Positions 52,871-61,991 of a stretch of DNA of 64,000 nt are shown here, piece after piece. The stretch is from contig USDN01000002.1 of assembly GCA_900553515.1 (NCBI GenBank), positions 50,572 through 114,571 of the forward strand, written 5' to 3'. A program made the position numbers and the translations under genes. Position 1 is the first letter of the stretch; each line of letters opens with the position of its first letter. Under the pieces are notes generated by a model. That model searched no databases. It was not told where the DNA came from and was given only the letters and a program-made list of their open reading frames with translations. This DNA comes from an uncultured Blautia sp. (GTDB lineage: Bacteria; Bacillota; Clostridia; Lachnospirales; Lachnospiraceae).

Positions 52871-54889
52871 TCAGACCTTTAATACTGCCAGACCATAAGG
52901 CGCCAGACCTTTCTCTGTCTCGCCATAGAGTGTCTGTATTTCTCCCTTTGGTAAAGGAATCTCCACTGTTTGGCTGCCCCAGTTCTGATAGATATAATAT
53001 GTCGCTTCAGAATTTTCCCGGGTCGTAATCTCCAGGCCTTCCGGTATCTCACCTTCCACACCGCAGGAAATGCCTGCTTTCTCTGCAATTCTGCACAAAA
53101 ACTCCACCTGAAACTCTTTCTCTGCATCTGCCGCCACATACCAGGCCTGTCCGTCTCCATAAGCGTTTACGGTCAAAGCCGGATATCCCGCATAAAAATC
53201 ATCACCATAGGTCATAACCGCCTCTGCGCCGCGCAGTTCCACCAGATCACAGAGATATTTGCATGTATACGTTCTGTCCAATCCCAGGAGGTTATCAGAA
53301 ACAGGAATCAGAGAATTTTTCTCCCAGTCATAAAGTCCGTCAATTTCCATGCTGCGAATTCCCAGTACATCCATTAATCCATGAGGAACACCACCAAGGA
53401 AACAACGGTCTGTATCATCTACAATGCCGGACCAGTAGGTTGCTACAAAAATACCGCCGTTTTTCACAAATTTGCGAACCTTTTCCTCAAACCCGTTTCG
53501 GAACATATAGCACATAGGTGCTGCCAGTATCTTATAATCCGTCAGATCCCCTGTCATGTCAACCAGGTCAACATTCAGCCCCAGTTTCCGAAAACCACGG
53601 TAGTATTTCAGCAAAGCTTCCTTATAATGCAGCCCCTTATTTCTTGGTCCCTGGCTATCCTCCATTGCCCACTGGCTGTCCCAGTCATACAAAAGAGCAA
53701 CCGGACTTTTTACGTTGCTTCCTGCCAGCTCAGAAATCTTATCCAGTGCCGATCCTGTATGGCACACCTCGCGAAATACTCTGGTATCTGTTCCACCGTA
53801 ATGATCGATCACTGCGCCGTGAAATTTTTCAGAAGCGCCGCGGCTCTGACGGATCTGGAAGTAAAGAGCACCCTCTCCCCCATGTGCAATAGCCTGCATG
53901 GACTGTGCAAAAAGGACTCCGGTTTTTTTCAGCTTACTGATACCCTGCCAGTTTGTAGACGTAGGACATGACTCCATCTGAAAAAAAGGTTTCCGCTTCA
54001 GCGAACGCATCAGATCGTGGCACATTCCGTTATCATAGGCGGTTTCTATAACTTCCTGTTTATGCCAGGTAGGATAGGTATCCCAGGAAACCACGTCAAT
54101 TGCCTTTGCCAGTTCAAAGTAATTCAGACCATTAAAATAATACATCAGATTTGCCGTTGTAGGGAGCTTACTTCCTCCCTCACGAAGCGCATGTATTTCA
54201 GCTTTTATAAAATCAGTTGTCTGATAGCTTACAAATCGCTTCCAGTCCAGATTCAGGGCATGGAGCTGCGTTTCTCCTATAGGTGACGGACTCTCTATCT
54301 GGTCAAAACTGTTGTAGGTATGGCTCCAGAACGTAGTACACCATCGTTTATTCAGTTCTTCAATTGTATGATATCGCTCTTTCAGCCACTTCCGGAAAGC
54401 ATCCTGACAGAGAGGGCAGTGACATTCGCCACCGTATTCATTGGAAATGTGCCAGAGGATCACTGCGGGATGATTTCCAAATCTCTCCGCCAGTTTTCTG
54501 TTGATGATCGCTGTCTTTTCCCGGTATACCGGAGATGTATAACAATGATTATGCCGGAATCCAAACAAAGCTCGTTTTCTTTCGCTGTCCACTCTCAACA
54601 CTTCCGGATATTTATCTGCCAGCCATTTCGGTCTTGCTCCGGAAGGCGTTGCCAGAATCACGGAAATCCCTCTCTCATATAGCTTATTTATAATATTTTC
54701 CAGCCAGTCAAAACAGAATCTGCCCTCCTCCGGCTCCAGTGTTGACCATGAAAAGACTCCCAGAGTCACAACATTACACCCTGCCTCAGTAAGCATATCC
54801 AGATCTTTCTCCAGAATATCCGGACGATCCAGCCATTGCTCAGGATTATAATCGCCTCCATGAAGCAGTTTTTTTGTCTTAAATTCCAT
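52871..54889 (-). CDS. beta-galactosidase, GH42 family
   Basis: 672 residues from ATG 54889, which has GGAGG 5 nt upstream (the frame opens at 54922). GH42 layout: catalytic barrel (about 1-390), trimerisation domain, C-terminal beta domain. Acid/base Glu151 lies in WHISNEYGGEC and nucleophile Glu306 in FFQMESCPTSTNW. A cluster of Cys after the first glutamate (CHCPLC) matches the zinc site of many GH42 enzymes. No signal peptide, so it cleaves imported beta-galactosides in the cytoplasm. It is the last gene of the LacI-controlled operon. Confidence 0.95.
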   Translation of the reverse strand: MEFKTKKLLHGGDYNPEQWLDRPDILEKDLDMLTEAGCNVVTLGVFSWSTLEPEEGRFCFDWLENIINKLYERGISVILATPSGARPKWLADKYPEVLRVDSERKRALFGFRHNHCYTSPVYREKTAIINRKLAERFGNHPAVILWHISNEYGGECHCPLCQDAFRKWLKERYHTIEELNKRWCTTFWSHTYNSFDQIESPSPIGETQLHALNLDWKRFVSYQTTDFIKAEIHALREGGSKLPTTANLMYYFNGLNYFELAKAIDVVSWDTYPTWHKQEVIETAYDNGMCHDLMRSLKRKPFFQMESCPTSTNWQGISKLKKTGVLFAQSMQAIAHGGEGALYFQIRQSRGASEKFHGAVIDHYGGTDTRVFREVCHTGSALDKISELAGSNVKSPVALLYDWDSQWAMEDSQGPRNKGLHYKEALLKYYRGFRKLGLNVDLVDMTGDLTDYKILAAPMCYMFRNGFEEKVRKFVKNGGIFVATYWSGIVDDTDRCFLGGVPHGLMDVLGIRSMEIDGLYDWEKNSLIPVSDNLLGLDRTYTCKYLCDLVELRGAEAVMTYGDDFYAGYPALTVNAYGDGQAWYVAADAEKEFQVEFLCRIAEKAGISCGVEGEIPEGLEITTRENSEATYYIYQNWGSQTVEIPLPKGEIQTLYGETEKGLAPYGLAVLKV

Positions 54890-54930
54890 ATAAACCTCCA
54901 AAATCACCTTTGTCCTGTCCAAAATATCTT

Positions 54931-55704
54931 TCAGGTTATAAAGTAGTGCACAATGACTCCCAGTACCAGGAGATGCAGCGGGTAAAAAATATAATACAGA
55001 TATTTAGGAAAACGGTCTGTTCTCTGCCCGTTGTAACAGCAAATCCCATAAAACGACAATGGTCCCGTTACATAAAAAAGGCTGATAAGAATTCCCAGGA
55101 CTGTTTTTATCCCGTTTTTTCCGTAAAAAATATAAAATACTGCCGCGAGGAGTACCATCCCCAGACCAGATTCTCCCCGGAATAAGGTCACCCATACCGA
55201 AGCAGCCACAACTATCGTAAGGCGCAGAAATTGCCTCATTCCACCGGTAAACAGTTCAGCTGTTTTCAGACAGGACAGCATGACCAGACAGATTGTCATG
55301 CTCACAAGCGCATTCTGACCTGACCAGTCAAATACTTTTTGCTCCATCGCCAAATCATAGGGAATTTCACTGACCAGAGCAAAGATTACCATAATAAGCA
55401 GATATTTTTTATAATTGGAAGTGTTTAAAAACCCTTCTACCAGAAGAAAAGCAAAGATTGGTGCTGCCAGCCCTCCCATAAGCTGCATGACCGAACCAAC
55501 GCCGCCAAGCATCATCAGTTCAGAATTTTTTTCCATAGCTCTGGAAAGACTCTCCTGCGTATACTGATCCAGACCTATCAGCCCTTTTTCCACAACAGAA
55601 ATTCCCACAGACTGTATCAGCATCATAACACATGCAAAAATTTTCAGTCCATCTGCCGTAATATCCGGAGTTTTCCATACAACTCCTCTTCGTCCTGCGT
55701 ACAT
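54931..55704 (-). CDS. TraX family membrane protein
   Basis: 257 residues, about eight hydrophobic segments. TADGLKIFACVMMLIQSVG at the N-terminus, GGLAAPIFAFLLVEGF, VSEIPYDLAM and the final YYIFYPLHLLVLGVI are TraX-family features (named after the F-pilin acetylase). The family resembles membrane acyltransferases. It lies between the CUT1 permease and beta-galactosidase genes on the same strand, so it may be co-regulated, perhaps acting in sugar acetylation or efflux, but no function is proven. Confidence 0.85.
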   Translation of the reverse strand: MYAGRRGVVWKTPDITADGLKIFACVMMLIQSVGISVVEKGLIGLDQYTQESLSRAMEKNSELMMLGGVGSVMQLMGGLAAPIFAFLLVEGFLNTSNYKKYLLIMVIFALVSEIPYDLAMEQKVFDWSGQNALVSMTICLVMLSCLKTAELFTGGMRQFLRLTIVVAASVWVTLFRGESGLGMVLLAAVFYIFYGKNGIKTVLGILISLFYVTGPLSFYGICCYNGQRTDRFPKYLYYIFYPLHLLVLGVIVHYFIT

Positions 55705-55748
55705 GCCCTGCTCCTTTAATCAGATTCTTTTTTGATAAACCGTCTCCA

Positions 55749-56603
55749 TCATCCTTTGACAGCGCCGCCGGTAATTCCTTCCACATAGAACTTCTGCATA
55801 ATAATGAATAAGATAGAAATCGGTATGGAAACCAATACGCCACCTGCACAGAATAATGTAAAATAACTGTTGATCAGACTTTTATCCAGCATCTTAAAAA
55901 GCCCTACCGCTACTGTGTATTTTGAAGAAATACCTGCATTCAGAATCATTTTTGCATATACAAAATCCATCCATGGCACTAAAAAACTGCTGATAACCGT
56001 ATAAACCACTATCGGACGGCTCATGGGAAGAATGATCTGAAAAAAGATCCTGGCCTCACTGCAGCCGTCAATGCGGGCAGCCTCACAGAGTGCTCTGGGA
56101 ACCGTGTCAAAAAATCCCTTTGCAATAAGATATCCCAAGCCTGAAGACGCAGAATATACCATGATCAGTCCTGCATAACTGTTCGTAAGTCCAAAGGATT
56201 TCAGTGTGAAATATACAGCAATCATTGCCAACATTCCCGGAAATAAATTCAGGATCACGGCCATATTCATAAGCGGTTTACGCATTTTAAAACGCATAAC
56301 AGAGGTAGCATAGGCCACCATCAATACAAACATCGTAGAGATCACACAGGTAAAGCATGCAATGATGAACGTATTCATGAACCACTGTGGGAACTGTGCT
56401 ACAGAGTCCGGATGAAACAGCTTGGAATAATGGATCGCACTCCATTTTTCCGGAAAAAAAGTACTTGTATTCATTCCGGAATATTCGCTGAAGGAGGTGC
56501 AGACCAGCCATACAATAGGAATCAGCCAGAATATCGCCAGTGCTGCGATCAGCAGGTTATGTAAAACAATAGTTGAAGTCCGACTGTTTTTCATTTTTTT
56601 CAT
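55749..56603 (-). CDS. carbohydrate ABC transporter permease (MalG/GanQ type)
   Basis: 284 residues, six membrane helices, EAA loop CEAARIDGCSEARIFFQIIL (about 188-207). Close in pattern to the galacto-oligosaccharide permease GanQ and to MalG. Its ATG overlaps the stop of the partner permease by one base (TAATG). No ATPase gene is in the operon. Confidence 0.93.
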   Translation of the reverse strand: MKKMKNSRTSTIVLHNLLIAALAIFWLIPIVWLVCTSFSEYSGMNTSTFFPEKWSAIHYSKLFHPDSVAQFPQWFMNTFIIACFTCVISTMFVLMVAYATSVMRFKMRKPLMNMAVILNLFPGMLAMIAVYFTLKSFGLTNSYAGLIMVYSASSGLGYLIAKGFFDTVPRALCEAARIDGCSEARIFFQIILPMSRPIVVYTVISSFLVPWMDFVYAKMILNAGISSKYTVAVGLFKMLDKSLINSYFTLFCAGGVLVSIPISILFIIMQKFYVEGITGGAVKG

Positions 56604-58060
56604 TATTGATACGTCCCCTCCCTGTCTCCTTTTATCATTCGGTTAAATGCTACAAGCGTAAATATCGAGCAGATTACAAACACCACAATACCGATTGCCG
56701 ATGCCATCTTATAATTGTAATAATCCTGTGTCAGACGGAACAGCCAGGTAACAAGAAGGTCTACCTCCTTTGCCTGTGAATTTGCCATAGCCTGATTTGT
56801 CGTTGTATATACATTTTCTGTCAAAAGATAAATAACATTGAAGTTATTGATATTTTTTACAAAGTCTGTGACAAGCGCAGGACCTGTGACAAAAAGCAGA
56901 TAAGGCATTGTGATCTTGCGAAAGATCTGGAAAGGAGTCGCTCCATCCACTCTCGCACTTTCCAGCTGATCAGAAGGAAGGTTCATAAGAACTCCCGTGG
57001 CGATCAGCATCTGGTAGGGAACACCGATCCAGATATTGATAAGTATGATCATCACATGCGCCCAGCCCGGTGCAGAAAGAAACGGAATGTAGCTGGTGGA
57101 TACCAGACCTATATCCCTCAAAAAACCAGTGAGTCCTATATTACTGCAGATTGTGTTTACAATTCCTCCGTTGGAAAAGAAATTCCGTACCAGCAGAAGC
57201 GATACAAACTGCGGAACTGCAATCGTCACAATAAATAAAGTTCTCCAGAATTTCGGCATTCTTGTTTTTTTGCTGTTCAAGAGCAGAGAAAGGAGTATTC
57301 CTCCTATATATGTTGTGATGGTAGAAAAAAGCGCCCACACAAGCGTCCAGCCCAGAACCCTTACAAACGCATATCCAAATGTTGCAGTAAGTCCTCCGCC
57401 GCCGAACAAACTTAAGAAGTTGTCAAAACCTACCCAGGTAAACAGGCTGTTTGGCGGCATATGATTCTGATCATAATTGGTAAATGCAACAAAGATCAAA
57501 AGCAGGATTGGAATAAAGGTAAAAATTACAACTCCCAGTACAGGAAGGGTTAAAAGCGTGACATAGAACTTTTCTTCTTTATATGCATGAAGATCTTCCA
57601 GAAAAGTGTTTACATGTTTCCCTGCCTCTGCTGTTTTCTGCAGTTTGTATACGTTCACCACATTTCTCATCCAGAAAACAGCAGCTGCAAACCATACTAC
57701 AAAACTGAACAGAGAAAAGAGCAGGATTTGAAAAGAATTATCATAATCATTAAATTCATTTTTCATAGTCTTCATATTAAAGACTTTTTCCGGCTTTACT
57801 GTTCCCAGTGAACCAAACTTTGGAATATATTCCATTGCGAATTTTACTGTAAAGAGAATAACAGCTGCCTGGATCACTGTCATGATCGCAGCTTTTATAT
57901 ATTGTTTACGTCTGGCATATCCTGCTCCCATCCATAATAAAGACAGTTTTACAAAAATATCACCTTTTATTACTGCCGTTCCAAATTCAGAAAAAAAGCC
58001 TCCAATGGATTTAAAAAATCCACCCACAGTCTGCCCGACATTCTTTTTTAATTCCGCCAT
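56603..58060 (-). CDS. carbohydrate ABC transporter permease (MalF/GanP type)
   Basis: 485 residues, larger than the usual 290-320 because of an N-terminal extension with about two extra helices and a coiled loop (1-170), as in GanP/MalF-like proteins of Firmicutes. The core ends with an EAA-type loop (ESARVDGATPFQIFRKITMP). Start 58060 is preferred to 58063 because GGAGG then lies 7 nt away. It pairs with the next gene's product and probably imports beta-galactosides. Confidence 0.9.
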   Translation of the reverse strand: MAELKKNVGQTVGGFFKSIGGFFSEFGTAVIKGDIFVKLSLLWMGAGYARRKQYIKAAIMTVIQAAVILFTVKFAMEYIPKFGSLGTVKPEKVFNMKTMKNEFNDYDNSFQILLFSLFSFVVWFAAAVFWMRNVVNVYKLQKTAEAGKHVNTFLEDLHAYKEEKFYVTLLTLPVLGVVIFTFIPILLLIFVAFTNYDQNHMPPNSLFTWVGFDNFLSLFGGGGLTATFGYAFVRVLGWTLVWALFSTITTYIGGILLSLLLNSKKTRMPKFWRTLFIVTIAVPQFVSLLLVRNFFSNGGIVNTICSNIGLTGFLRDIGLVSTSYIPFLSAPGWAHVMIILINIWIGVPYQMLIATGVLMNLPSDQLESARVDGATPFQIFRKITMPYLLFVTGPALVTDFVKNINNFNVIYLLTENVYTTTNQAMANSQAKEVDLLVTWLFRLTQDYYNYKMASAIGIVVFVICSIFTLVAFNRMIKGDREGTYQ

Positions 58061-58130
58061 CATGTTTCCTCCTTCCGGTATCCAAGATCAAGGCCTGTAT
58101 GCAGACACATACAGGCCTGTAGGTACATTT

Positions 58131-59393
58131 TTATTCTACCGGGGCAGTAACACCCTCTACAAGATTGTCAAGCGCAGCCTGAATTCCAGCTTCATCATCT
58201 GCAGCAATTTTACCCTGTGCAATGTTTTCGCCAAATGTCTTTGACGGATCCCAGTATTTTCCGCCAACTCTCTGGATCACACCAAATTCGGACTGTTCGA
58301 TTACCGCGCTGATAGCTGCGTTTGCCTTTACCGCATCACTCTCAACAGCAACTTTATTTGTAGGTCCGATCTGACGCGCTTCAAAACGTTCTATCTGTGC
58401 CTCTTCATTTGTAAGGAACTCCGCAAGAACTGCCGCCCATCCGATATTTTCAGAATAAGCATTCACGCCTACAAATTTATAGCCAAATGCAGAACCCATC
58501 TGAACCTGATCTTCTCCCACGGTAAAAGTCGGAAGTTTTGCTGCTGCATATCCATCGCCAAACGCTTCCTGCGCTGCCTGTGCATCCCAGGTACCGGAAA
58601 CTACTGCACAAAGACCGCCTGCCGCAATCTGGTTGGAAGTATCACCGTCTGCAATTGCCATAAATGAAGCATTTCCGGCAATGTCCAGCATAGACTGTAC
58701 GACCTGTACGCCGGTGTATCCATCCGCACTTGTTCCATTCCAGTCCATAGAAGTAGTTCCGTCATCATTCAGATCTGTAGTGAAGCCTGCTCCATAAAAG
58801 AAACCTGCATTATACCATCCGGAAGCCAGGGTCATGCCAACCTGTTTGCCTGCCTTTTCTGCTGCTGCAAGAAGTGTATCCCAGGAACCAGCCTCTTCAG
58901 GAGAGATCACGGAAGAATCATAAAACAGAAAATAACTGTTGTCTCCGGCCATTGGGAAGGCATAAAGTTCTCCGTCAATAGTTGCCGCTTCCACAGAAGA
59001 TTCGCTGTTTGCATTCTTTACATCCTCAATGGATTTCCCTGCCACTGCCTGAAAAGCTTCATCATACTCTGTAAGATCAGCCAGGGCTCCCGCCTTCTGC
59101 AGATCATAGATCTGATCACTGGCAAAAGCATATACATCAGCTGCTGCCTCAACATCTGTCAGAATCGTATCTTTTGCCGTAGATTCTGATTCTACACCAA
59201 TTTCAATATTGAACTTCTGATCCGGATATGTTTCTTCAAATTTTCCTACCAGTTCCTTGAGAAGATCCTGATCCTCTTCTGCTCCCCAGAGAGTCAGATC
59301 AATTTCCTCCTCGGCAGCGTTTACACACATTGCCGGTGATACAGCCACTGCAGCCGCCAGGACAGATACCAATACTTTTTTACTGAATTTCAT
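58131..59393 (-). CDS. extracellular solute-binding protein (maltose/galacto-oligosaccharide type)
   Basis: 420 residues, MalE/GanO-like: IDLTLWGAEEDQDLLKELV and KFEETYPDQKFNIEIG at the N-terminus. A signal peptide (1-26; MKFSKKVLVSVLAAAVAVSPAM) is cleaved near VNA-AEEE; a cysteine in PAMCVNA is not in a proper lipobox. It probably delivers galacto-oligosaccharides to the adjacent permeases. It is the first gene of the operon, under a LacI-type operator. Confidence 0.92.
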   Translation of the reverse strand: MKFSKKVLVSVLAAAVAVSPAMCVNAAEEEIDLTLWGAEEDQDLLKELVGKFEETYPDQKFNIEIGVESESTAKDTILTDVEAAADVYAFASDQIYDLQKAGALADLTEYDEAFQAVAGKSIEDVKNANSESSVEAATIDGELYAFPMAGDNSYFLFYDSSVISPEEAGSWDTLLAAAEKAGKQVGMTLASGWYNAGFFYGAGFTTDLNDDGTTSMDWNGTSADGYTGVQVVQSMLDIAGNASFMAIADGDTSNQIAAGGLCAVVSGTWDAQAAQEAFGDGYAAAKLPTFTVGEDQVQMGSAFGYKFVGVNAYSENIGWAAVLAEFLTNEEAQIERFEARQIGPTNKVAVESDAVKANAAISAVIEQSEFGVIQRVGGKYWDPSKTFGENIAQGKIAADDEAGIQAALDNLVEGVTAPVE

Positions 59394-59428
59394 TTTGTGT
59401 TCCTCCTTTATTTATGTCGGTTTTTGCG

Positions 59429-59438
59429 CAACCGATTG
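59429..59438 (-). promoter_or_regulatory. LacI-type operator of the galactoside operon
   Basis: CAACCGATTG, a near-palindrome with a central CG as used by LacI-family repressors, placed just after the expected transcription start. It overlaps the palindrome TTGCGCAA (59424-59431). Confidence 0.6.
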
Positions 59439-59449
59439 TTCGTATTTTT

Positions 59450-59478
59450 AGTATATATTTATTTGTTTTTAATGTCAA
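59450..59478 (-). promoter_or_regulatory. promoter of the galactoside transport operon
   Basis: Minus strand: TTGACA (59473-59478), 17-bp spacer, TATACT (59450-59455); start near 59443, immediately before the operator. Confidence 0.8.
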
Positions 59479-59491
59479 TTATTTATTTTCG

Positions 59492-59540
59492 CACAAAATA
59501 AAAGGCTGTTTTTGTGCATTTTCACAATTGCCAGCCCTTT
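59492..59540 (-). terminator. probable terminator of lacI-type gene
   Basis: AAAGGGCTG and CAGCCTTTT pair on the minus strand with an inner TTGTG/CACAA stem; TATTTTGTG follows. Confidence 0.6.
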
Positions 59541-59542
59541 TC

Positions 59543-59560
59543 TGTTGCGCATGTTGCGCA
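59543..59560. repeat. tandem TGTTGCGCA repeat
   Basis: TGTTGCGCA occurs twice head-to-tail. TTGCGCA recurs in the operator region at 59424-59431, so this may be an auxiliary repressor site. Confidence 0.5.
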
Positions 59561-59598
59561 GTTATTCTATGAAATTATAATAAATAGACAGGATTTGA

Positions 59599-60627
59599 TC
59601 AGAGTATCTGTGTGGATTCGCGAAGTATCACCTGATATCCCGGAACCTTCCCGTCTGTCTCCACTTTTTCTCCCAGTAATTCCAGAAGCTTTTCACAGGC
59701 CTTTTTTCCAAGCTCATTGGTGTCAAACCTGATGCTGGTCACAGAAGGAAGGCTGGTTTCCAGTGCATGATTGTCATAAAGACTGGCCACCTTGATATCC
59801 TGTGGGATACGAACTCCTTTTTCTCTCAGGCATCCCAGCACTTCTCCGCAGATCACATCATCCATACACACAATTCCATCTGCATTTTTTTCAAGTGCTT
59901 CATCCACCGCCCGGAAAGCATCCGCATATCCATTTACATTCATAATGGTCACTGCATCGTTTACAGATTTTCCCAGTTCCTTATACGCATCTGCAAATCC
60001 ATTATACCGGCTTTCCGTTACAAGATATGTCTGGTCTCCGCCAATCAGTGCAAGCTTTTTCAGGCCTTTCATCAGCATCACCGAGGTCAGCTCTTTACTG
60101 GCTTTCCGGTTTTGATTATCCACAGACGGAATATCCGGATTGGAGTTCGGTCCGATCACTACAAACGGAACCTTTTTTTCCTTCATGTATTTTTGTGCGG
60201 CAGAGCTTACAATAGCACGGCTCAAAATCAAACCGTCCACCTTCCGGTTTGTGACAATACGCTGCAGCTGCGTCAGATCTTTACCGCTTACCATGCAGAT
60301 CACAATATCATAATTATACTTTGCCGCCATCTCGCAGATTCCCCTTAAACACTCCTGAAAAAAGGGAAAATCCATAGACCCACATTCCATCGGCATCAAC
60401 ATGCCCAGATTATAAGTTCTGCTTTTTGCAAGCCCTCGTGCAAGTGTATTCGGTCTGTAATCATGTGTGGCAATAAATTCCATGACTCTGTCTGTTGTTG
60501 CTTTACTAATTCTCCCTTTTCCGGAAATTGCTCTGGATACTGTGGTTTTGCTTACACCTAGCTCCTTTGCAATATCTTCAATATTATAAATTTTTCCTGT
60601 TTCTTTTCTGGTTTGCTCTATTTCCAT
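59599..60627 (-). CDS. LacI-family transcriptional repressor
   Basis: 342 residues. N-terminal HTH (about 14-35; IEDIAKELGVSKTTVSRAI) and hinge helix, then a periplasmic-binding-protein-type ligand domain (about 70-335; LGMLMPMECGSMDFPF, VDGLILSRAIV, DGIVCMDDVICGEVLG). It probably represses the galactoside operon 206 bp downstream and its own gene: near-palindromes CAACCG(A/T)TTG lie before both. The inducer is likely a galactoside or galactose. Confidence 0.93.
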   Translation of the reverse strand: MEIEQTRKETGKIYNIEDIAKELGVSKTTVSRAISGKGRISKATTDRVMEFIATHDYRPNTLARGLAKSRTYNLGMLMPMECGSMDFPFFQECLRGICEMAAKYNYDIVICMVSGKDLTQLQRIVTNRKVDGLILSRAIVSSAAQKYMKEKKVPFVVIGPNSNPDIPSVDNQNRKASKELTSVMLMKGLKKLALIGGDQTYLVTESRYNGFADAYKELGKSVNDAVTIMNVNGYADAFRAVDEALEKNADGIVCMDDVICGEVLGCLREKGVRIPQDIKVASLYDNHALETSLPSVTSIRFDTNELGKKACEKLLELLGEKVETDGKVPGYQVILRESTQIL

Positions 60628-60695
60628 TGTAAATCCCCTGTTTATTACATTTTTTCATGATCCCGGTCTTTAAAACTTCCCCATTTTTCAGTATG

Positions 60696-60705
60696 CAACC
60701 GTTTG
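60696..60705 (-). promoter_or_regulatory. LacI-type operator upstream of the repressor gene
   Basis: CAACCGTTTG, matching the site at 59429-59438 at nine of ten bases, 69 bp before the lacI-type start; suggests autoregulation. Confidence 0.6.
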
Positions 60706-60789
60706 TTCATTCTATCAGCATATCAAACTTCCGTGAAACTGACAAGACAGAATTCCATAATCTCCTGTTTGCAGCTTTTTTCAGATAAG

Positions 60790-60818
60790 TTGCACGCCTT
60801 CTTCTGAAATGATACAAT
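60790..60818 (+). promoter_or_regulatory. promoter of aldose-1-epimerase gene
   Basis: TTGCAC (60790-60795), 17-bp spacer, TACAAT (60813-60818). Confidence 0.7.
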
Positions 60819-60863
60819 CAGATTACTATAGTAGACTATGATGTATCAGGGAGGAAATCAAAC

Positions 60864-61748
60864 ATGAACTATACCATTGAAAATCAGTATCTGACCATTG
60901 AAATTTCATCCAGAGGCGGAGAACTCCGTTCCGTCCGGGATGCTGAAGGAAACGAATATCTGTGGCAGGGAGATCCGGCCTCCTGGGAAGAAAGCGGTCC
61001 TAATCTTTTTCCTTATATCGGGAGAACAACCAGACAGACCTACACCTATCAGGGAAAGGAATATCACATGCCCCTCCATGGCTTTCTCATCGGTTCTGAA
61101 ATGGAACTGAAAACACAGACTTCTGATTCTCTGTCTCTGTGCCTGAAAGCCAGTGAAAAAGCTCTGAAGATCTGGCCCTTCCATTTCTGTCTTACCATTA
61201 CATGGAAGCTGGAACACTCTGCCCTGTCCGTCACTTATCAGGTAGAAAATCAGGATGATAAAACCATGTATTTCGGAATCGGCGGACATCCAGGCTTCCG
61301 CCTTCCTCTGGAACCTTCCCTTTCCTTCAGCGATTACCGGATCGACTTTGGAAAAAATGCCGCTCCACGGCAGATTCTTCTTTCTGACGATTGTTTTGTT
61401 CTGGAAAAGGACGTTCCCCTGGAACTGAAGGAAGGAAGATACCTGCCTCTTTCCCATGAACTTTTTGCCAATGACGCTATTGTCATGAAAGACATGCCAA
61501 AAGAGCTGACCATCGAAAGTCCCAAAGGCAGCCGAAAAATTCACGCTGCATTTCCGGACATGGCGCATCTGGGCATCTGGAGCTGCGGCAATGCTCCTTT
61601 TGTATGCATCGAGCCCTGGAGTTCTCTGCCCTCCCGAAAAGATATCGTGGAGGATCTGGAAACCCAGCCGAATCTGATTTCTCTCGAGGCAGGCAAAACC
61701 TACACCAATACATGGAGCGTTTCCATTCTTTCCGCTATCCAGGAATAG
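60864..61748 (+). CDS. aldose 1-epimerase family protein (LacX/GalM-like)
   Basis: 294 residues. YLTIEISSRGGELRSVRDAEG, LWQGDPASWEESGPNLFPYIG and HGFLIGSE are typical of LacX/YeaD-type mutarotase-like proteins; the HGF His (about 73) and GGHPGFRLPL His (about 139), with the Glu in CIEPWSSLP (about 252), are the expected active-site residues. It probably interconverts anomers of galactose or another hexose released by the beta-galactosidase. It is divergent from the repressor gene, with GGGAGG before ATG. Confidence 0.88.
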   Translation: MNYTIENQYLTIEISSRGGELRSVRDAEGNEYLWQGDPASWEESGPNLFPYIGRTTRQTYTYQGKEYHMPLHGFLIGSEMELKTQTSDSLSLCLKASEKALKIWPFHFCLTITWKLEHSALSVTYQVENQDDKTMYFGIGGHPGFRLPLEPSLSFSDYRIDFGKNAAPRQILLSDDCFVLEKDVPLELKEGRYLPLSHELFANDAIVMKDMPKELTIESPKGSRKIHAAFPDMAHLGIWSCGNAPFVCIEPWSSLPSRKDIVEDLETQPNLISLEAGKTYTNTWSVSILSAIQE

Positions 61749-61991
61749 CCCCGAATATACAACCTTTTTTTCATCCAGATAAGCTGAACATGCCGGGATA
61801 AAAATTGTCCCGGCATCAGTATTCTTCTGACTTTGCTGGTTACACTATCAGTCACACTGATATTTTAACAATCTCTCTATTGTCTTTATACAATCTTAAT
61901 ACTGTCATATTCTTACTAATACATAATTAATACAGATTAATATATGATTAAGACAACATAAAGAAGAAATAAATGGAGGCAAAAACCCACT
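61749..61991. other. 243-bp intergenic region upstream of ktrB
   Basis: A hairpin ATGCCGGGA/TCCCGGCAT at 61790-61816 without a T run may end the epimerase transcript. Further on, TAATAC-like units start at 61917, 61928, 61938 and about 61949, i.e. every 10-11 bp. No ydaO (c-di-AMP) riboswitch pattern is seen. Confidence 0.45.

Noticed and set aside
61749..61991. c-di-AMP (ydaO) riboswitch before ktrB
   Set aside because: The region is short and AT-rich, without the ydaO stems or conserved bases; only one simple hairpin is present.
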